64,000 nt of DNA from Asparagopsis taxiformis (taxonomy: Eukaryota > Rhodophyta > Florideophyceae > Bonnemaisoniales > Bonnemaisoniaceae): assembly GCA_030407315.1 (NCBI GenBank), contig JALQPE010002362.1, positions 16,290 through 80,289 of the forward strand, given 5' to 3'. The notes under the pieces are model-generated. The model saw only the letters and a list, made by a program, of their open reading frames with translations, made no database searches and had not been told where the DNA came from. The position numbers and the translations under genes were made by a program. Position 1 is the stretch's first letter, and every line of letters begins with the position of its first letter. This document shows positions 21,881 through 33,330 of the stretch, piece after piece.

Positions 21881-23467
21881 TCAAAGGTGTCCCTGCCGTG
21901 ACCCTCCTCTCAAGCCTCGTCTCGAATTATGAGAAGACCAGCCCCGCACAAGATCAGGCGGAATACTCAAGTTCGAGCCCGATAGACGAACCCGAACTAA
22001 GAATGTTTGACAGCCTCGAAACCGATCCCGTTGACATGACGGACAATGCCGAGGCAGACAACATCTTAGCGGAAGCTATCGACAGTAGTCGTGCTGTCAA
22101 CCACTTTTCATTGGCCACTGCACCCACCGTTGGTAACCCTAACAGCACTGTCATACCTGACATCAACTGGGTGGATCAACCTGGGGTGGTAAATTTTCAT
22201 TAAGGCGTCGCGATTCCTCGTCTCACCGACGACGCCATAATTGGGACGACTTATCCCACCGGACAACGATCCCGAGACGCAAAGAGTACAAATACTATGA
22301 CCGTAATACGGTTGAGATACCTATATGTGTATCTGAGTTCTCACGTACATCGAAATGTTCAAACCAGAACGCATTTTGTATCGATACTGGAGCGCCCTGC
22401 TCAGTAATTGGTCTCCCTGAGGCCAGGAAACTTGCAACAGTGTGAGAAGAAGATTGAGAATGACCACTTCTCACCACCGTTTTCGTTTTGCATACGACTT
22501 TCCAGTCACTTGGACAACTATCAATTCCACTTGCTACTCCTCCCGGAATTTCCCCGATACATGTCAAGATGGATGTCATTAATGCTGATATCCCAGCTTT
22601 ACTTGGTCTTGATGTACTTGACCGACATAACATGTACCTTGACACTGTCACAAACCAACTTGTGAAATGCACGACGATTGATAACCCCAAACACCAAAGC
22701 CATCACGTCATAAGAGATTGGTCTGTACCTGTCACGCGCTACAATGGTCATGTCTATGCCAGCATGGGTACGCCAACATTGACTTTCTTTGGAAGAGTGC
22801 AACTTGAGAAATTACATCGCCAATTCTGTCATCCCTCTGCAGACAAGTTATACCGATTGCTTAAACGCGGTAAACCAGAAAAGACAACGACAGAAACGCT
22901 CAAGATTCTAGAAGACACTACTAACGCTGCGATCCCTGTCAGAGAATCCAACCCGCGCCAACACGTTTCCGTGTTGCATTTGGAGCTGAACATGTGAAGT
23001 TTAATGAAGAACTCCTTATGGATATTATGTATCTAGACGGACGACCCGTACTGCATATCGTTGATGCAGGAACGCACTTCAGCGCTGCACGCTTCTTACC
23101 AGACGTAAGCGTCAATACAATTTGGTCCACATTGGTCGATTGTTGGTTTGTATCTATACAGGTCTACCAAACAAAATCCTTGTCGACCAAGGAACCTCTT
23201 TCGGACAGCCATTCGTTCAACTTGCCCGTGCCTCAGAAGTACAAGTGAACAGAACAGGTGTGGAAGCACATTCTAGTCTTAGTATTTGTGAGAGATACCA
23301 TCAACCACTGCGAAACATATCCGCAAACTCAAGATTGCATGCCCCAACGTCCCGCAGAGATGTTACTATCTCTATCCGTTCATGCGATGAACAATACGCT
23401 TGGGCCTGAAGGACTAGTACCAGTCGCACTTGTCTTTGGCGAATATCCCCCATTCAGTACTGAATGA
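21853..23467 (+). pseudogene. copia protease and integrase, several frameshifts
   Basis: FCIDTGAPCSVIG near 22375 is the retropepsin active site. LHRQFCHPSADKL (about 22810), with CDPCQRIQ in another frame (about 22930), supplies the integrase zinc module. MDIMYLDGRPVLHIVDAG (about 23020) and ILVDQGTSFGQ (about 23170) carry the two catalytic Asp. HSSLSICERYHQPLR (about 23270) carries the Glu region typical of this copia lineage. At least four frame changes interrupt the series. Confidence 0.8.
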
Positions 23468-23875
23468 GCCACCTTCTCCGCGACTATCACTTGTCAGTAG
23501 AGCTAAAGTCGCTGAAGAGGCACGCAAAGAAATGGAACAGCAGATGGCACGCCTGCGTATTGCAAGAGCCCTTCGCCATCAGCGCCCGCCTCCGCTCACG
23601 TAACATTTGAACCCGGTCAGAAAGTGTTAGTGTGGAGAGAAAAAGTTGATTGCGAATCGAATAGGAGAATGGAAAGGACCCTATACTGTCACTACTGTTG
23701 ACAGAGAGAAAAACTCATATACGTCAGAGACTGTGACATAGGACCTGCCCGTCCATTCGGCATTGCACAGGTTAAACTATACCTGACACCCACGGAAGCC
23801 GCTGACACATTCCTTACTCAAATCCATTCGGCATTCAAGACATTCAAGTCATGCGACGAACTAAGCGATACGTTC

Positions 23876-25408
23876 ATGACGGAAATTATCTCCCCTACGG
23901 ATAATCGATGTCACACACCGGAAATGAACGAAGCTAAACGCAGAGAAATACGAGACCTAATCGCCCGAGGCACTTTCAAGGTAATACTGCGCAGCGAAAT
24001 ACCGCCTGACGCAAATGTACTACCCGGTCGTTTTGTTCTCTGTATCAAGTCAACAGCTGACGGAAAAGTCAAACATAAAGCCCGCTATGTCATTGGTGGA
24101 CACCGTGACAAGCTGAAAGACATAATGGTTCACACGACACAAACTGTGCAACCGTCTTCAATTCGCATGCTTCTTTCAGTTGCCGCGATTTGCCACTTTG
24201 ATGTATGGACATCTGATGTCCGACAAGCTTATTTACAGTCAGCTGAACCCTTGTCACGAGACATTTTTATCAAGAATCCCGTGCCAGAGTTTGAACTTAC
24301 ACGTTCGCAAGGCCTGAAGCTGCTACGCCCTCTGTATGGTTTATGTGAATCAGGTGATATGTGGCATAGCACCCTAGATGCGCACCACCGTGACAGACTC
24401 AACATGCGTCCTACACGTTCTGATCCAGCGCTGTTCTACAGATACAAGGATGGAAAGCTTATCGGAATGTCAGGCATATATGTGGACGACATGCTACGAG
24501 CTGGAAATGATATATTCAAGAATTCTTGTTTTGCTACTTCAGAATCATTTGAGATGTCTGATGACGAAGTCCCACCTTGTCGCTTCACTGGTTTCAAACT
24601 ATCTACTACCGCAGATGGTCATATTGAAATCAATCAAAGCGAATATTGTAGTATGCTGAAGCCGATGCCAGCCGACTCCTCTTATAACACACTGTGTTCA
24701 GTGCGTATGAAATTGGCCTGGCTAGCTCACAGTAGACCCGATGCCCTCTACGAGATTTCGCAATTGACACAAATTACGTGTCAGAGATTCGAAGAATCTA
24801 AGCGAGAAGTCATCCGAAGAGCCAACAAGCTAATCAAGTTTGTCAAAGAGAACGATGTTTGTATCCGTTTCCGACACTTAAGAAAGACACACTCAAGATC
24901 ATTGGTTTTTTCCGACGCATCCTTTGCTAGCAACTATGATTGCACATCACATCTGGGATATATTATCTTTATTGCAGATGATACAAATCAAGTGATACCA
25001 CTACAGTTCAAATCGTACAAAGCCCGAAGAGTAACACGCTCTGTAATGGCCGCAGAACTTATTGCATTCAGTGATTTGTTTGATGCATCATACACCCTTG
25101 CCAATGAGTTAAGGACTCTACTTCCACAGCGCAATAAACCACTGAAACTATTCACGGATTCAAAGTCATTGTTTGACGTCATCTCTAAAGGCACTCGCAC
25201 ATCAGAGAAGCGTCTAATGATTGATGTTGCTTGCGCCCGAGAAGGTTTTAAGAAGGGAGAAATTTCTGATATTGGCTTTGTCCGTAGCGGACATAACATC
25301 GCTGACGGTCTTACAAAGGCGATGAACCAGTCATCTATGCTACAGTGTTACGGCGAGCCAAACTGGAAGTTAATCCGGAGCAATGGATTGTACGCTCTCC
25401 TCTCCTGA
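23876..25408 (+). CDS. copia reverse transcriptase-RNase H, intact 510-residue frame
   Basis: The frame carries GRFVLCIKST and KHKARYVIGGHRD (RT entry), DVWTSDVRQAYLQ (first catalytic Asp), LRPLYGLCESGDMW, GIYVDDML (YVDD active site), SRPDALYEISQLTQ and then RNase H with FSDASFASN, MAAELIAF, FTDSKSLFDV and HNIADGLTKA. All catalytic acidic residues of RT and RNase H can be seen. It ends 60 nt before the 3' LTR. In life it would be part of a gag-pol polyprotein, so the start codon shown is not the true beginning. Confidence 0.9.
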   Translation: MTEIISPTDNRCHTPEMNEAKRREIRDLIARGTFKVILRSEIPPDANVLPGRFVLCIKSTADGKVKHKARYVIGGHRDKLKDIMVHTTQTVQPSSIRMLLSVAAICHFDVWTSDVRQAYLQSAEPLSRDIFIKNPVPEFELTRSQGLKLLRPLYGLCESGDMWHSTLDAHHRDRLNMRPTRSDPALFYRYKDGKLIGMSGIYVDDMLRAGNDIFKNSCFATSESFEMSDDEVPPCRFTGFKLSTTADGHIEINQSEYCSMLKPMPADSSYNTLCSVRMKLAWLAHSRPDALYEISQLTQITCQRFEESKREVIRRANKLIKFVKENDVCIRFRHLRKTHSRSLVFSDASFASNYDCTSHLGYIIFIADDTNQVIPLQFKSYKARRVTRSVMAAELIAFSDLFDASYTLANELRTLLPQRNKPLKLFTDSKSLFDVISKGTRTSEKRLMIDVACAREGFKKGEISDIGFVRSGHNIADGLTKAMNQSSMLQCYGEPNWKLIRSNGLYALLS

Positions 25409-25468
25409 AGACAACTGAATACGGAACCTATGTAATTGAATCGACCGACTCCATTGCGAATGGAGGAG

Positions 25469-25918
25469 TGTCGAAATATTGCGGACTTAACTTAATGTAG
25501 TATTACTTTAACGTGATGTTACTGTAAGCTAGTAGTCTGTAATTCACAAGCCCGCACGCCGGAGCTGGCTCCGGCGGCGTCGAGTCGTTCGATACGTTAA
25601 CTACATAGGATACGCTCGATCCCTGCCTCCCAGTCTTGGAAGGCAGAAGAGGGAATTGAGTAAAAACGGCTCTAGCGACGAAAGCTAGCTCGCTGTTGCT
25701 CCCACCCACTTCGTCCCACTTTCCAGACTTCCTTACCTTCCTTACACTTCCCTTTGCATTCCATAACGTTCCACTGACGCGCGCACACCACTCGAACGTG
25801 GGAAGCAACAGCTGACCCTACAGGTCTGTTGACATACGTTGTTGTCAGTCCCTCTCATAGTGGCTTGGACCGCTATTGGCAACATCCTCTCGCTAACAAA
25901 AGGCCGTGCACACCGTCA
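25469..25918 (+). repeat. 3' LTR of copia element
   Basis: 450 bp, nearly identical to the 5' LTR. A short purine-rich AATGGAGGAG precedes it as a possible polypurine tract. Confidence 0.95.
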
Positions 25919-26128
25919 ATACAGCCTATTTCTATTTCGCGCGACAGTAATTTCCGTTTATCGGACGCTATCGGGTATCCGAATATTGACTCTATTGCCC
26001 ATTTCATCATCCTCATTCCAGCATATTTGGCTAAGCTATACGTATCTATATAGGCGATTAGTGAGGCAGTGAGAGTAAAGGAGGCAAGCGTTTCACTACT
26101 TTTTCTTGCCCGAACGTAAACCGGCGAA

Positions 26129-26719
26129 GCAGGAGAAAGCAAGACTACCTGCGGAATCTGTCCGCCAGGAACGTACTATTCAAGTTCGCGAAAATGTCTC
26201 CCGTGTCCGCCCAATTCGTTCCAACCATACGAGAACGTGCGCTCCGCTTGTTTCACGTGCGCCACAAACGAATTCGCTATGGAAGGCGCCAAGAAATGTG
26301 TTCGATGTGATTCGGAGCAAGGATTGATGCGCAATGGACGATGCGCTCGTTGTAACATCAACTTTTACTACAATAGAAATTCTTTCTCTTGCGTCAAGTG
26401 TGAGTTTAACAGCTTCAATACCGGTGCTGTAAGAGATGTGTGTCCGCAGTGCCCAACCTGCTCACCGTGTCGACCCTGCACAACTTGTCCAATAGGGACA
26501 CTGTTGAGGGAAGGTACAACTCGTTGCAAACTATGCCCGCCAGGCCATGCAGCCATGAAAGACGGAAAATGCGGTCAGTGCCCACCTGGAATGGAATATC
26601 GCCCCTATAATGGGGGATGTTCTAGATGTTTCGGAGGGATTCAACCATTTCCGAATATCATGGAATACTGCCATGAATGTCCATATGGCATGAGACCGAA
26701 TCGTGAGAGAACTGAATGA
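26129..26719 (+). pseudogene. secreted cysteine-rich repeat protein, paralogue 1, 3' part
   Basis: The frame reads TTCGICPPGTYYSSSRKC, then CLPCPPNSFQPYENVRSAC and further CxxC modules, to a TGA at 26717. It aligns with paralogue 2 (TTCGTCPPGTF...CTPCPPNSFQPNENI). It is the displaced 3' half of the gene at 19088. About 200 bp between the retrotransposon and this frame, plus 60 bp before it, match neither half; they could be an intron or an older insertion. Confidence 0.8.
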
Positions 26720-27402
26720 GTTCCGCGTTAGAATACTGTGATTTATTGAGCTGCGAATGGAGCAATCGAGCGAATATTCACTAGCGAGGATCTCAAGGTA
26801 CTATAGACATAGTCATGTGTTTGGACAAATGGACTGGTAGATTGTAGAGAAGAGTACTCTGGAGTACCATCGTTTTAGCTGTGTTGTGGGTATACTTCAG
26901 TTTCCGGAAAAGTGTGACACGGTCTCTACATGGAATTGACAGAACACTTGATTCGAAATGCGTAGTATAGCCTAGACGCTAGACGTGTAAGTTGTGCTGG
27001 CGTCATATGCAGGCAGAGAACATGAGCTAAAATAGTGAGATTGCCGGATGACTTGGATGGTATCAGTCGATTACACGAGTTTCTGAAGAAGACTGTCCAA
27101 GAAACCGACTTGTTGGGAAAAATATCTCTCATACTATTTGCATCCGAATAGTCGCCTTCTCGTCACGCGCAAGGACAACAATGCAAAGTGGTGCTACTAT
27201 CCAACACGGGAGGAAATGAGTCTATCTTTAAATGTGCACTACGTGACAAACCGCACTCGCACAGCAAAATCTTATGATCCACCCGCATAACATTTTCCCT
27301 CTGTTGATCAAAAATCTGTAGCGTCGACCATTCAGCTCTGAAGCGTTCTTACAAATCAATAGAGCGCAATGGTAAAGACAACACAACCCTAGGCAAATCG
27401 CA
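26720..27402. other. intergenic, nothing recognised
   Basis: Spacer between cysteine-rich paralogues 1 and 2. No repeat or RNA gene is seen. Confidence 0.5.
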
Positions 27403-28693
27403 ATGATTCCTTTCACACTCACCTCATCCATCCTCTTCCTGCTTTCTATCGCTCTGGCAGCTTCTCTACAACCATGCCAGCCAGGCTTCTTCACCACTTC
27501 AACCGGAGATTGCAGACCTTGTCCGCCTGGTACTTCCCAGCCGCAAGCCGGGCAGATCTCATGCACACCATGTCTTAACACTGAGATTGCAGAGGCGGGG
27601 AGTAGCAAATGCACTCCATGTGGGGTGAATGAAATTGCGCACACATCAAAAAGAGAATGTATATGCAAGAAAGGAGCCGCCAAAAGAGGAAGAAGCACAC
27701 AATGTGAATTGTGTCCACCAGGAACATTTAATGAAAGGTTTTCAGGCGGTCGCTCTTCATATTGCCGACAATGTGAGTTAGGATACTTTCAATCTGAGCC
27801 TGGTCAACCAAGATGCAATTCTTGTGTTGGAAACAGTTTCTCGAAGAAAAATGGTCGAGCATGTATCAAATGCCCACGTGGACAATCGCTCATCGGAAAA
27901 AAGTGTGGCACATGTCCACCCGGGGCTTTTCTATAAAGAATATCGCGGAGGCTGTGTGAAGTGCTATGCAAATACTTTTAAACCAGAAGAAGGCCTGGGT
28001 CCATGTATTCCATGTCCGGGAATACCACGCTCTCAAAGAGGAGCAGTAGAATGCCCGAGTTGTCCACCCGGACAAGCCATCCTAGAAAGGGACGGAAACA
28101 CGACTTGTGGAACTTGTCCGCCGGGAACCTTCCGTTCGGATTTCGGAAAATGCACTCCATGTCCTCCGAATTCGTTCCAGCCAAATGAGAACATCGGTTT
28201 CCGCATGCTTCACATGCGCCACCAACGCATTTTCAAAGAGGGGCGCCACAGAGTGCATCACGTGCGGTCAGGATGAGGGGCTGATGCGAAATGGAAGTTG
28301 TGCTCGATGCAAGGCTAACTTTTTTATGATAGATCGTCGTTCTCGTGTATACCATGTAGCTTTAATCACGTCAGCACAGGTGCCTTATACGATGTTCTTG
28401 TGTGTAATCCATGCCGATTTTGCCCGCCGTGTATTCCCTGCACTCGTTGTCCGGTTGGCACTATTGTGAGGGACGGTAGTGGTCGTTGTGAGGAATGTCC
28501 GACTGGTGAGGCGGCAATGAGCAATGGAGAGTGTGGAAAATGTCAAGCTGGAATGTATTATAATGCGAATGATGGGATTTGTGAAACCTGTTTTACAGGG
28601 ATTCGACCCGTTCCGAGCATCGAAAACTTTTGTGCTTTTTGTCCTGAAGGAACGAGAGAAAATCGTGCTAGAACTGAATGTATTCCGCTATAG
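27403..28693 (+). pseudogene. secreted cysteine-rich repeat protein, paralogue 2, three frameshifts
   Basis: The ATG at 27403 gives a signal peptide (LLSIALAASL) and CPPGT modules like paralogue 1 (CRPCPPGTSQPQAGQISCTPC). The frame changes in the GGGG run at about 27921, near 28194 (ACATCGGTTTCC) and in the TTTTTT run at about 28325. It then runs to a TAG at 28691. Two of the three sites are homopolymers where deleting one base restores CPPG-LFYKEYRGGC and NFYDRSSFSC. A restored length near 430 residues would make this the only full-length paralogue. Extracellular, disulphide-rich; function unknown. Confidence 0.75.
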
Positions 28694-29681
28694 ACTAACC
28701 TTGAAACAGACATTACACAGGAGTCAGGGATCAAATGAACTATGGTAAATTTTTCATGCTGTTCTGTCCGTGTGATTTTCTAGCCTCATCATTTCCTCGA
28801 GTGCGAGCTAACAATCTTTTCGCGAAAAACATTGGTGTTTGGCGGAGACTTGGGTTCCCATCCGGCCACAAAAGCAGCTATGATTGGATAGACATGCATT
28901 TGAACTAGTCAAAGCTTTTCTGGATTGAGAAACTCTGAAGATGTCACCAGCAAAGAAAATAACGGGAGAGCTGGCTACGACTGGCGCCAATCTGACGCCA
29001 AACAGAGATTTGAAGGTATACTTGACAAAAAGACGAAGCAGATACTCTGTAGTTTACACAGCGTGACAGTTGCGGAGATTGTGCATGGTTGGCATGATCC
29101 GTTCATGAGCGATGAGGGCACTGCAAGAGTGCCATACAGCGCTCCAGTAGACCATCTTTAAAATTTTAGAATAATATGGCGGGTGACAGCGACATGGAAG
29201 CGCGTCGTGCGGGGAACATATGGCGGAAGGTTATCGGTCGAATGATCGAGATAGTCAAGCGCAGTGGGAGTGTTCTTGTCACTCAGAATAGATCGATCTC
29301 TTCGATGATCGCAAAAGGGAGGCGTGACTTCTTTTCCGATGAAATTCAAGTCATCGTAGGATAGGACGAGGTGTCTTTCGGAAAGTATCTGAATCACCTT
29401 ACACAGCGAGCGAGTACTCACATCTGGAACTCGCCAATTTCGTAATCTCGTCAATTCATATTCCATACTGCATCCGAATCTCAAGTAGATATCACAACTT
29501 CTCGGTGCTACAAACAGAAATATTGTAATGGAAGACAACATACCGACGTGACATCTTGAGCTAATCCATCCTGCCAATTACGTAGTTTCCTCATCACATT
29601 GCCCGTGTCTACAGTTCTATACAACGATTCAGAGCAAAACGACCTCTGTAATCACCCCATCATCAGTACCTGCTTACCACC
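28694..29681. other. intergenic, small open frames of doubtful status
   Basis: A 139-codon minus-strand frame (29158-29577) overlaps a 62-codon plus-strand frame (29176-29364). Neither has a recognisable domain, signal peptide or paralogue, so I assign no gene. Confidence 0.4.
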
Positions 29682-30137
29682 ATGATTCTGATCCCGTTAG
29701 CTACGTCAATCTTCATTTTCGCCTCCCTCGCAGCATCCCAGCAATCGTGCCAACCCGGTTTCTTCCTTGCAACAACCGGCGACTGTCTACCATGTCCCGC
29801 CGTTACTTCTCAGCCACAAGAAGGCCAGACTGCCTGCATCCCATGCTACGGGACAGAGATAGCACCCGAAGAGGGTGGTGCGACATGCATGCCATGCGGG
29901 GCCAATGAAATTGCCAATACTCGAGCAACCGTATGTATATGCGCGATGGGCTTCGGACGTGAGTATCCGGAAGACCGATGTGAATTGTGTCCACCAGGAA
30001 CGTACAATTCCCGTTCTACAGGCGGTCGTTTCACAAGTTGCGATAGTTGCCATGCGGGAACATTCCAGGCTGATGAAGGTCAGCTTGAATGTATAGATTG
30101 TCCGTTTGGAACCATGTCACCACCGGGGGCTAAAACG
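29682..30137 (+). pseudogene. secreted cysteine-rich repeat protein, paralogue 3, truncated
   Basis: The ATG at 29682 starts a signal peptide (FIFASLAASQ) followed by the first modules of the family (CQPGFFLATTGDCLPCP, CELCPPGTYNSRSTGGR, CIDCPFGTMSPPGAKTC). After GAKTC at about 30137 the similarity to paralogues 1 and 2 stops abruptly and retroelement sequence begins. The open frame continues about 60 codons into that DNA, to 30320. The C-terminal half of the gene is absent from the window. Confidence 0.75.
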
Positions 30138-30465
30138 TGTGTATCATTGTTAATTACAACATTGGTACAGCGGCTCCAATTGTTGAACTGGCATTGTTTC
30201 GATGTTCTGTTGTACATGAGAAATCGAGTATCGATATTGACTTCGATATTCGTCCTGCATTTGGATATATTTGATGTGCTGTTCTATGACATGTCTTCGG
30301 TGTTTACGGTTTATGATTGATTGCTTTTGGCTGGAATATAACTGTGGATATTGTAGTATAGGTTGTAGAGCTAGACCGTGCAGCTTGACGACGACGACGA
30401 AACGAAAAACTATTCTTTCTTCCAACTACCGAGCATCACCAACTTATCACCACACCTTTATTGTT

Positions 30466-31311
30466 ATGGGCTCCAACGCTACTCTTCCGTCCCGCCCGAG
30501 GTTTTCGTGGGATGTTCGCTCAGTCCCATGGACTGATGGAAAAGGTGATCAATCACAGTATGCAAGTGCTGTCGCACTTTGGCAACTTTTTCACAATGGC
30601 CTACCGGAGAATAACTCCAATAAGATTCCGCTGAACTTACAAGGAATCATGCTGAAGTCTCAGCTGTTTGGTCGAGCGTTTGATTTGTGTCGACATGTAT
30701 CTGATGAAGTTATCCAGTCTGATGATGGTGTGGATGCCATTGTTGATGCAATCCACAAAAGAGATCCTTTGGCTGTTATCGGTGATGTGTATCAAGATTT
30801 CTTGGATGTTTTGAATGTCAAACGCGGTGAAAAGGAAAGCTTCAAGAATTATGAGGCACGTTTTGATGCGCATGTGAACAAGTTCAATTCTCATGCTGAC
30901 TCAGCGCGACTACCTGATGCGTTAGTTGCGTTCATGCTGCTTGCTAATGCAAAAGTTGATAGCGCTCAGCGTGTCTCTGTGCTTGCTTCTGCGTCCTCTC
31001 GCACAGAAGGTCTTACTTCTAAATCTTCAACAGCAGACTATTTGCAAGCAGTCTCTTACAGTTCGGTTGCGTCTGTAATCAGGCAATGTGATAAACCGGC
31101 TTGCTCTTCTTCTAGTGACAATGGAACACTTGTTGCTAATTATGTTTCCACATCGCGGCGCAAACAGCATAAGTACAGAAAATCTAAGCTTAGCCCGGAA
31201 GATCTAGCAGCTCTTAAAGCTAGAAGCAGGTGCCGCAAATGCCATATGATTGGTCACTGGGATTCTGACCATAATGCGGACGGAACTTACACATCGAAAA
31301 CAAAACAATGA
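30466..31311 (+). CDS. gag of truncated copia-like element
   Basis: From ATGGGCTCC at 30466, 281 residues stay open. A helical capsid-like region (AVALWQLFHNGLPENN, YQDFLDVLNVKRGEKESF) is followed by a basic segment and one zinc knuckle, CRKCHMIGHWDSDH, in which His replaces the final Cys. This is the only undamaged frame of the element. Confidence 0.8.
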   Translation: MGSNATLPSRPRFSWDVRSVPWTDGKGDQSQYASAVALWQLFHNGLPENNSNKIPLNLQGIMLKSQLFGRAFDLCRHVSDEVIQSDDGVDAIVDAIHKRDPLAVIGDVYQDFLDVLNVKRGEKESFKNYEARFDAHVNKFNSHADSARLPDALVAFMLLANAKVDSAQRVSVLASASSRTEGLTSKSSTADYLQAVSYSSVASVIRQCDKPACSSSSDNGTLVANYVSTSRRKQHKYRKSKLSPEDLAALKARSRCRKCHMIGHWDSDHNADGTYTSKTKQ

Positions 31312-31339
31312 CCGTTCTTCTACTTCTCAAGATGGTTTA

Positions 31340-32445
31340 AAGAAGTCGGTCACATTTAATATGGTACAGTTGGGCAAACAGATATCCTTTCTGGTGGATA
31401 CATTGGTCCTCTTGTGGATGATGGAGCACCATACAGTGGGATTGGTGAGGATGAGTTTAAGATGCTCCAGCCACTACTCCTCCCTGAATGGTCTGGGAAG
31501 TATGAGTCCTTACCAGATACGATTCGTGATCGCCCCTATTGGCAATACGGAAACTGGACAACATTCAAGCCAGTTGCGTCGTATTATTGGATCTATATCA
31601 TTGACTGCAAAGTCTGATAATGGTAACGCAGTAATCATACGACATCTGGTCATCTCAGGTTCCTCTCAGTGGATCATAGGCAGAAATGTTACTCGCAATT
31701 GCAACATTGTTCACCTTGGAACTAATATATTACTGCTTCCAGTTGCAGATGGATGCCTTACACCTGACTCAATTACCATGATTGACTATGAATTTCATAG
31801 CTATTTGTCTTATGAACTGTTCCTTGATAACGATTTACCCCGATCTGAGGATGTTGAACGAGCTATGTTTTGTGCTACTGCTCAGATTAATGGTTATGAT
31901 TCAAACCTGATGTGGTCTGATAAGAAGAAGATTATTGATAAGGTCCACAATCATATTTGTGGGCACTCTTCTTACACTGATATTAAGATATTACTTCAAC
32001 GGAATAACATATGGGATTCCGATGTACAGAAGTATCTAAGCTCTGTTCTTGAGACGTGTTCCAGCTGTAACACTACAAGCACACCTACTCAGACGAGGAA
32101 AGTTTCTTTGAGCTCTCTATCCGTGAGTTTAACCAAGTTGTGTGTATTGACCACTTCTTTTTGGATGAGCTAAAAATATTTCATGTCATGGATTCAGTAA
32201 CCCGGTATTCTGTTGGTACAGTTGTTTCTGATACCTCTATGATGTCAACAATTACGGCTTTTGAGATGCTTTGGATTACTCCTTTTTGGACGCCGGATAC
32301 TATTGTATGTGATGCTGCATTCAAGAATAAGACTTTCACGGACTATCTTCATACCAATGGTATCACCTCGCGTATATTACCCCCTCGCCGTCATAATAAG
32401 AATGTGATTGAATCAAACATCGCATTATTCGGGATTTGTATCTGA
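31340..32445 (+). pseudogene. protease and integrase of truncated copia-like element
   Basis: VDDGAPYSGIGEDEF in one frame (about 31408) resembles a retropepsin active site with DDGA. HNHICGHSSYTDI with CSSC (31950-32070) is an integrase zinc module. IDHFFLDELKIFHVMDSVTRY (in part), IVCDAAFKN and NKNVIESN carry the three acidic positions. The frame changes at least three times. Confidence 0.7.
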
Positions 32446-32641
32446 GACTCAAATCTGATGTCGATACTTCTAATAATCTCACTAAAATGCTACTTATTCA
32501 AAGGGCTATACGAATCTCCAATGACTTATACGGTAACGATGTCATGTCAGCCAATGAAATGGCAAAAGGTTTTACAAGACCTGTGTGTGATGGGAAATTT
32601 CATCAGCAATCCCAGATGATATCAGTGATGCACACAATGCC

Positions 32642-33330
32642 TTGTTGGCAAAGCGCAAGCTTACACTAATACTACGTTCGAAGGCCATCAGTGAAGTACC
32701 TATCAGTGTTGGTGATCTTGTTCAATTATATATCAAGCGTAATAATGACAAGAGAGGCAAATGGACAGCTGCTAAAACTGTCCTTTCTTATGATCATGCC
32801 TCCAGAACAGTGACTGTTCCTGGTAAAAGTGGTCGGACAATCTCAGCTTCTATTGAGGATGTTAGACCTGCACTGTCTGATAGCTCTCTGGCTACTGCTA
32901 TACAAGAATCAATTGATTATATGGATTCTGTGCTCAGCGAAGCTGTTTCTGACATGACAGATGATGACTCAGGTCATGATTTTCATACCAATTCAGTCAA
33001 CAATGATCAAACTGATGGAACCTGCAAACTGGCTGATGTTGGTAATGATTTTGACTGTGAAAGTATTAATTCTACGTATGAAGTACCACATGTAGGTCAG
33101 TCATTGAAGTTTATTGGCCCGATGACGACCATACTATCGTGGTAAATATCAGAGTATTCTCCTGATACACTGAAACATACAATCCTTTATGATGATGGTG
33201 ATGTTGAAACGCTAAACTACAATGTGAGACATGGCGTCTTGTATCGGTCTCTGATGATAAACCACGTCCTTCTGCAGCACAAATTAATTTGAAGTGCAAT
33301 GGAATTGAGCTACACCTGGTACTGAGTTGT
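32642..33330 (+). pseudogene. post-integrase linker with Tudor-like motif
   Basis: The frame 32642-33145 begins with a basic integrase tail (PISVGDLVQLYIKRNNDKRG, with an SH3-like GKSGRTISASIEDVRP). After a frameshift, YSPDTLKHTILYDDGDVETL (33155-33215) resembles the small Tudor-like fold often written Y.P.T..H.I.YDDGD.E.L. It may read chromatin marks and bias integration. That role is inferred. The remaining pol domains are absent. Confidence 0.55.

Larger units (their letters stand above)
19856..25918 (+). mobile_element. Ty1/copia retrotransposon with both LTRs, TSD ATACA
   Basis: Direct LTRs at 19856-20307 and 25469-25918 begin TGTCGAAAT and end CCGTCA (TG...CA). Their flanks give a 5-bp target duplication, ATACA, at 19851-19855 and 25919-25923. 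Between them lie gag, protease, integrase, RT and RNase H in copia order on the plus strand. The LTRs differ only by two small indel/substitution sites, implying recent insertion, yet the coding part carries several frameshifts. The insertion splits paralogue 1 of the cysteine-rich gene cluster. Confidence 0.95.
30138..33330 (+). mobile_element. 3'-truncated copia-like retroelement
   Basis: The order is a leader of about 330 bp, gag (30466), retropepsin-like DDGAPYSGIG (about 31410), an integrase zinc module and core (about 31920-32440), then a basic linker and a YDDGDVETLNY motif (about 33190). RT and RNase H are missing, and the next recognisable sequence is the minus-strand DUF7869-like gene. 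No LTR pair was found. The left end interrupts cysteine-rich paralogue 3. Confidence 0.75.

Noticed and set aside
21900..23870. programmed ribosomal frameshifting as explanation for copia frame changes
   Set aside because: There are too many changes at positions unrelated to domain borders. Indels or sequence errors explain them more simply.
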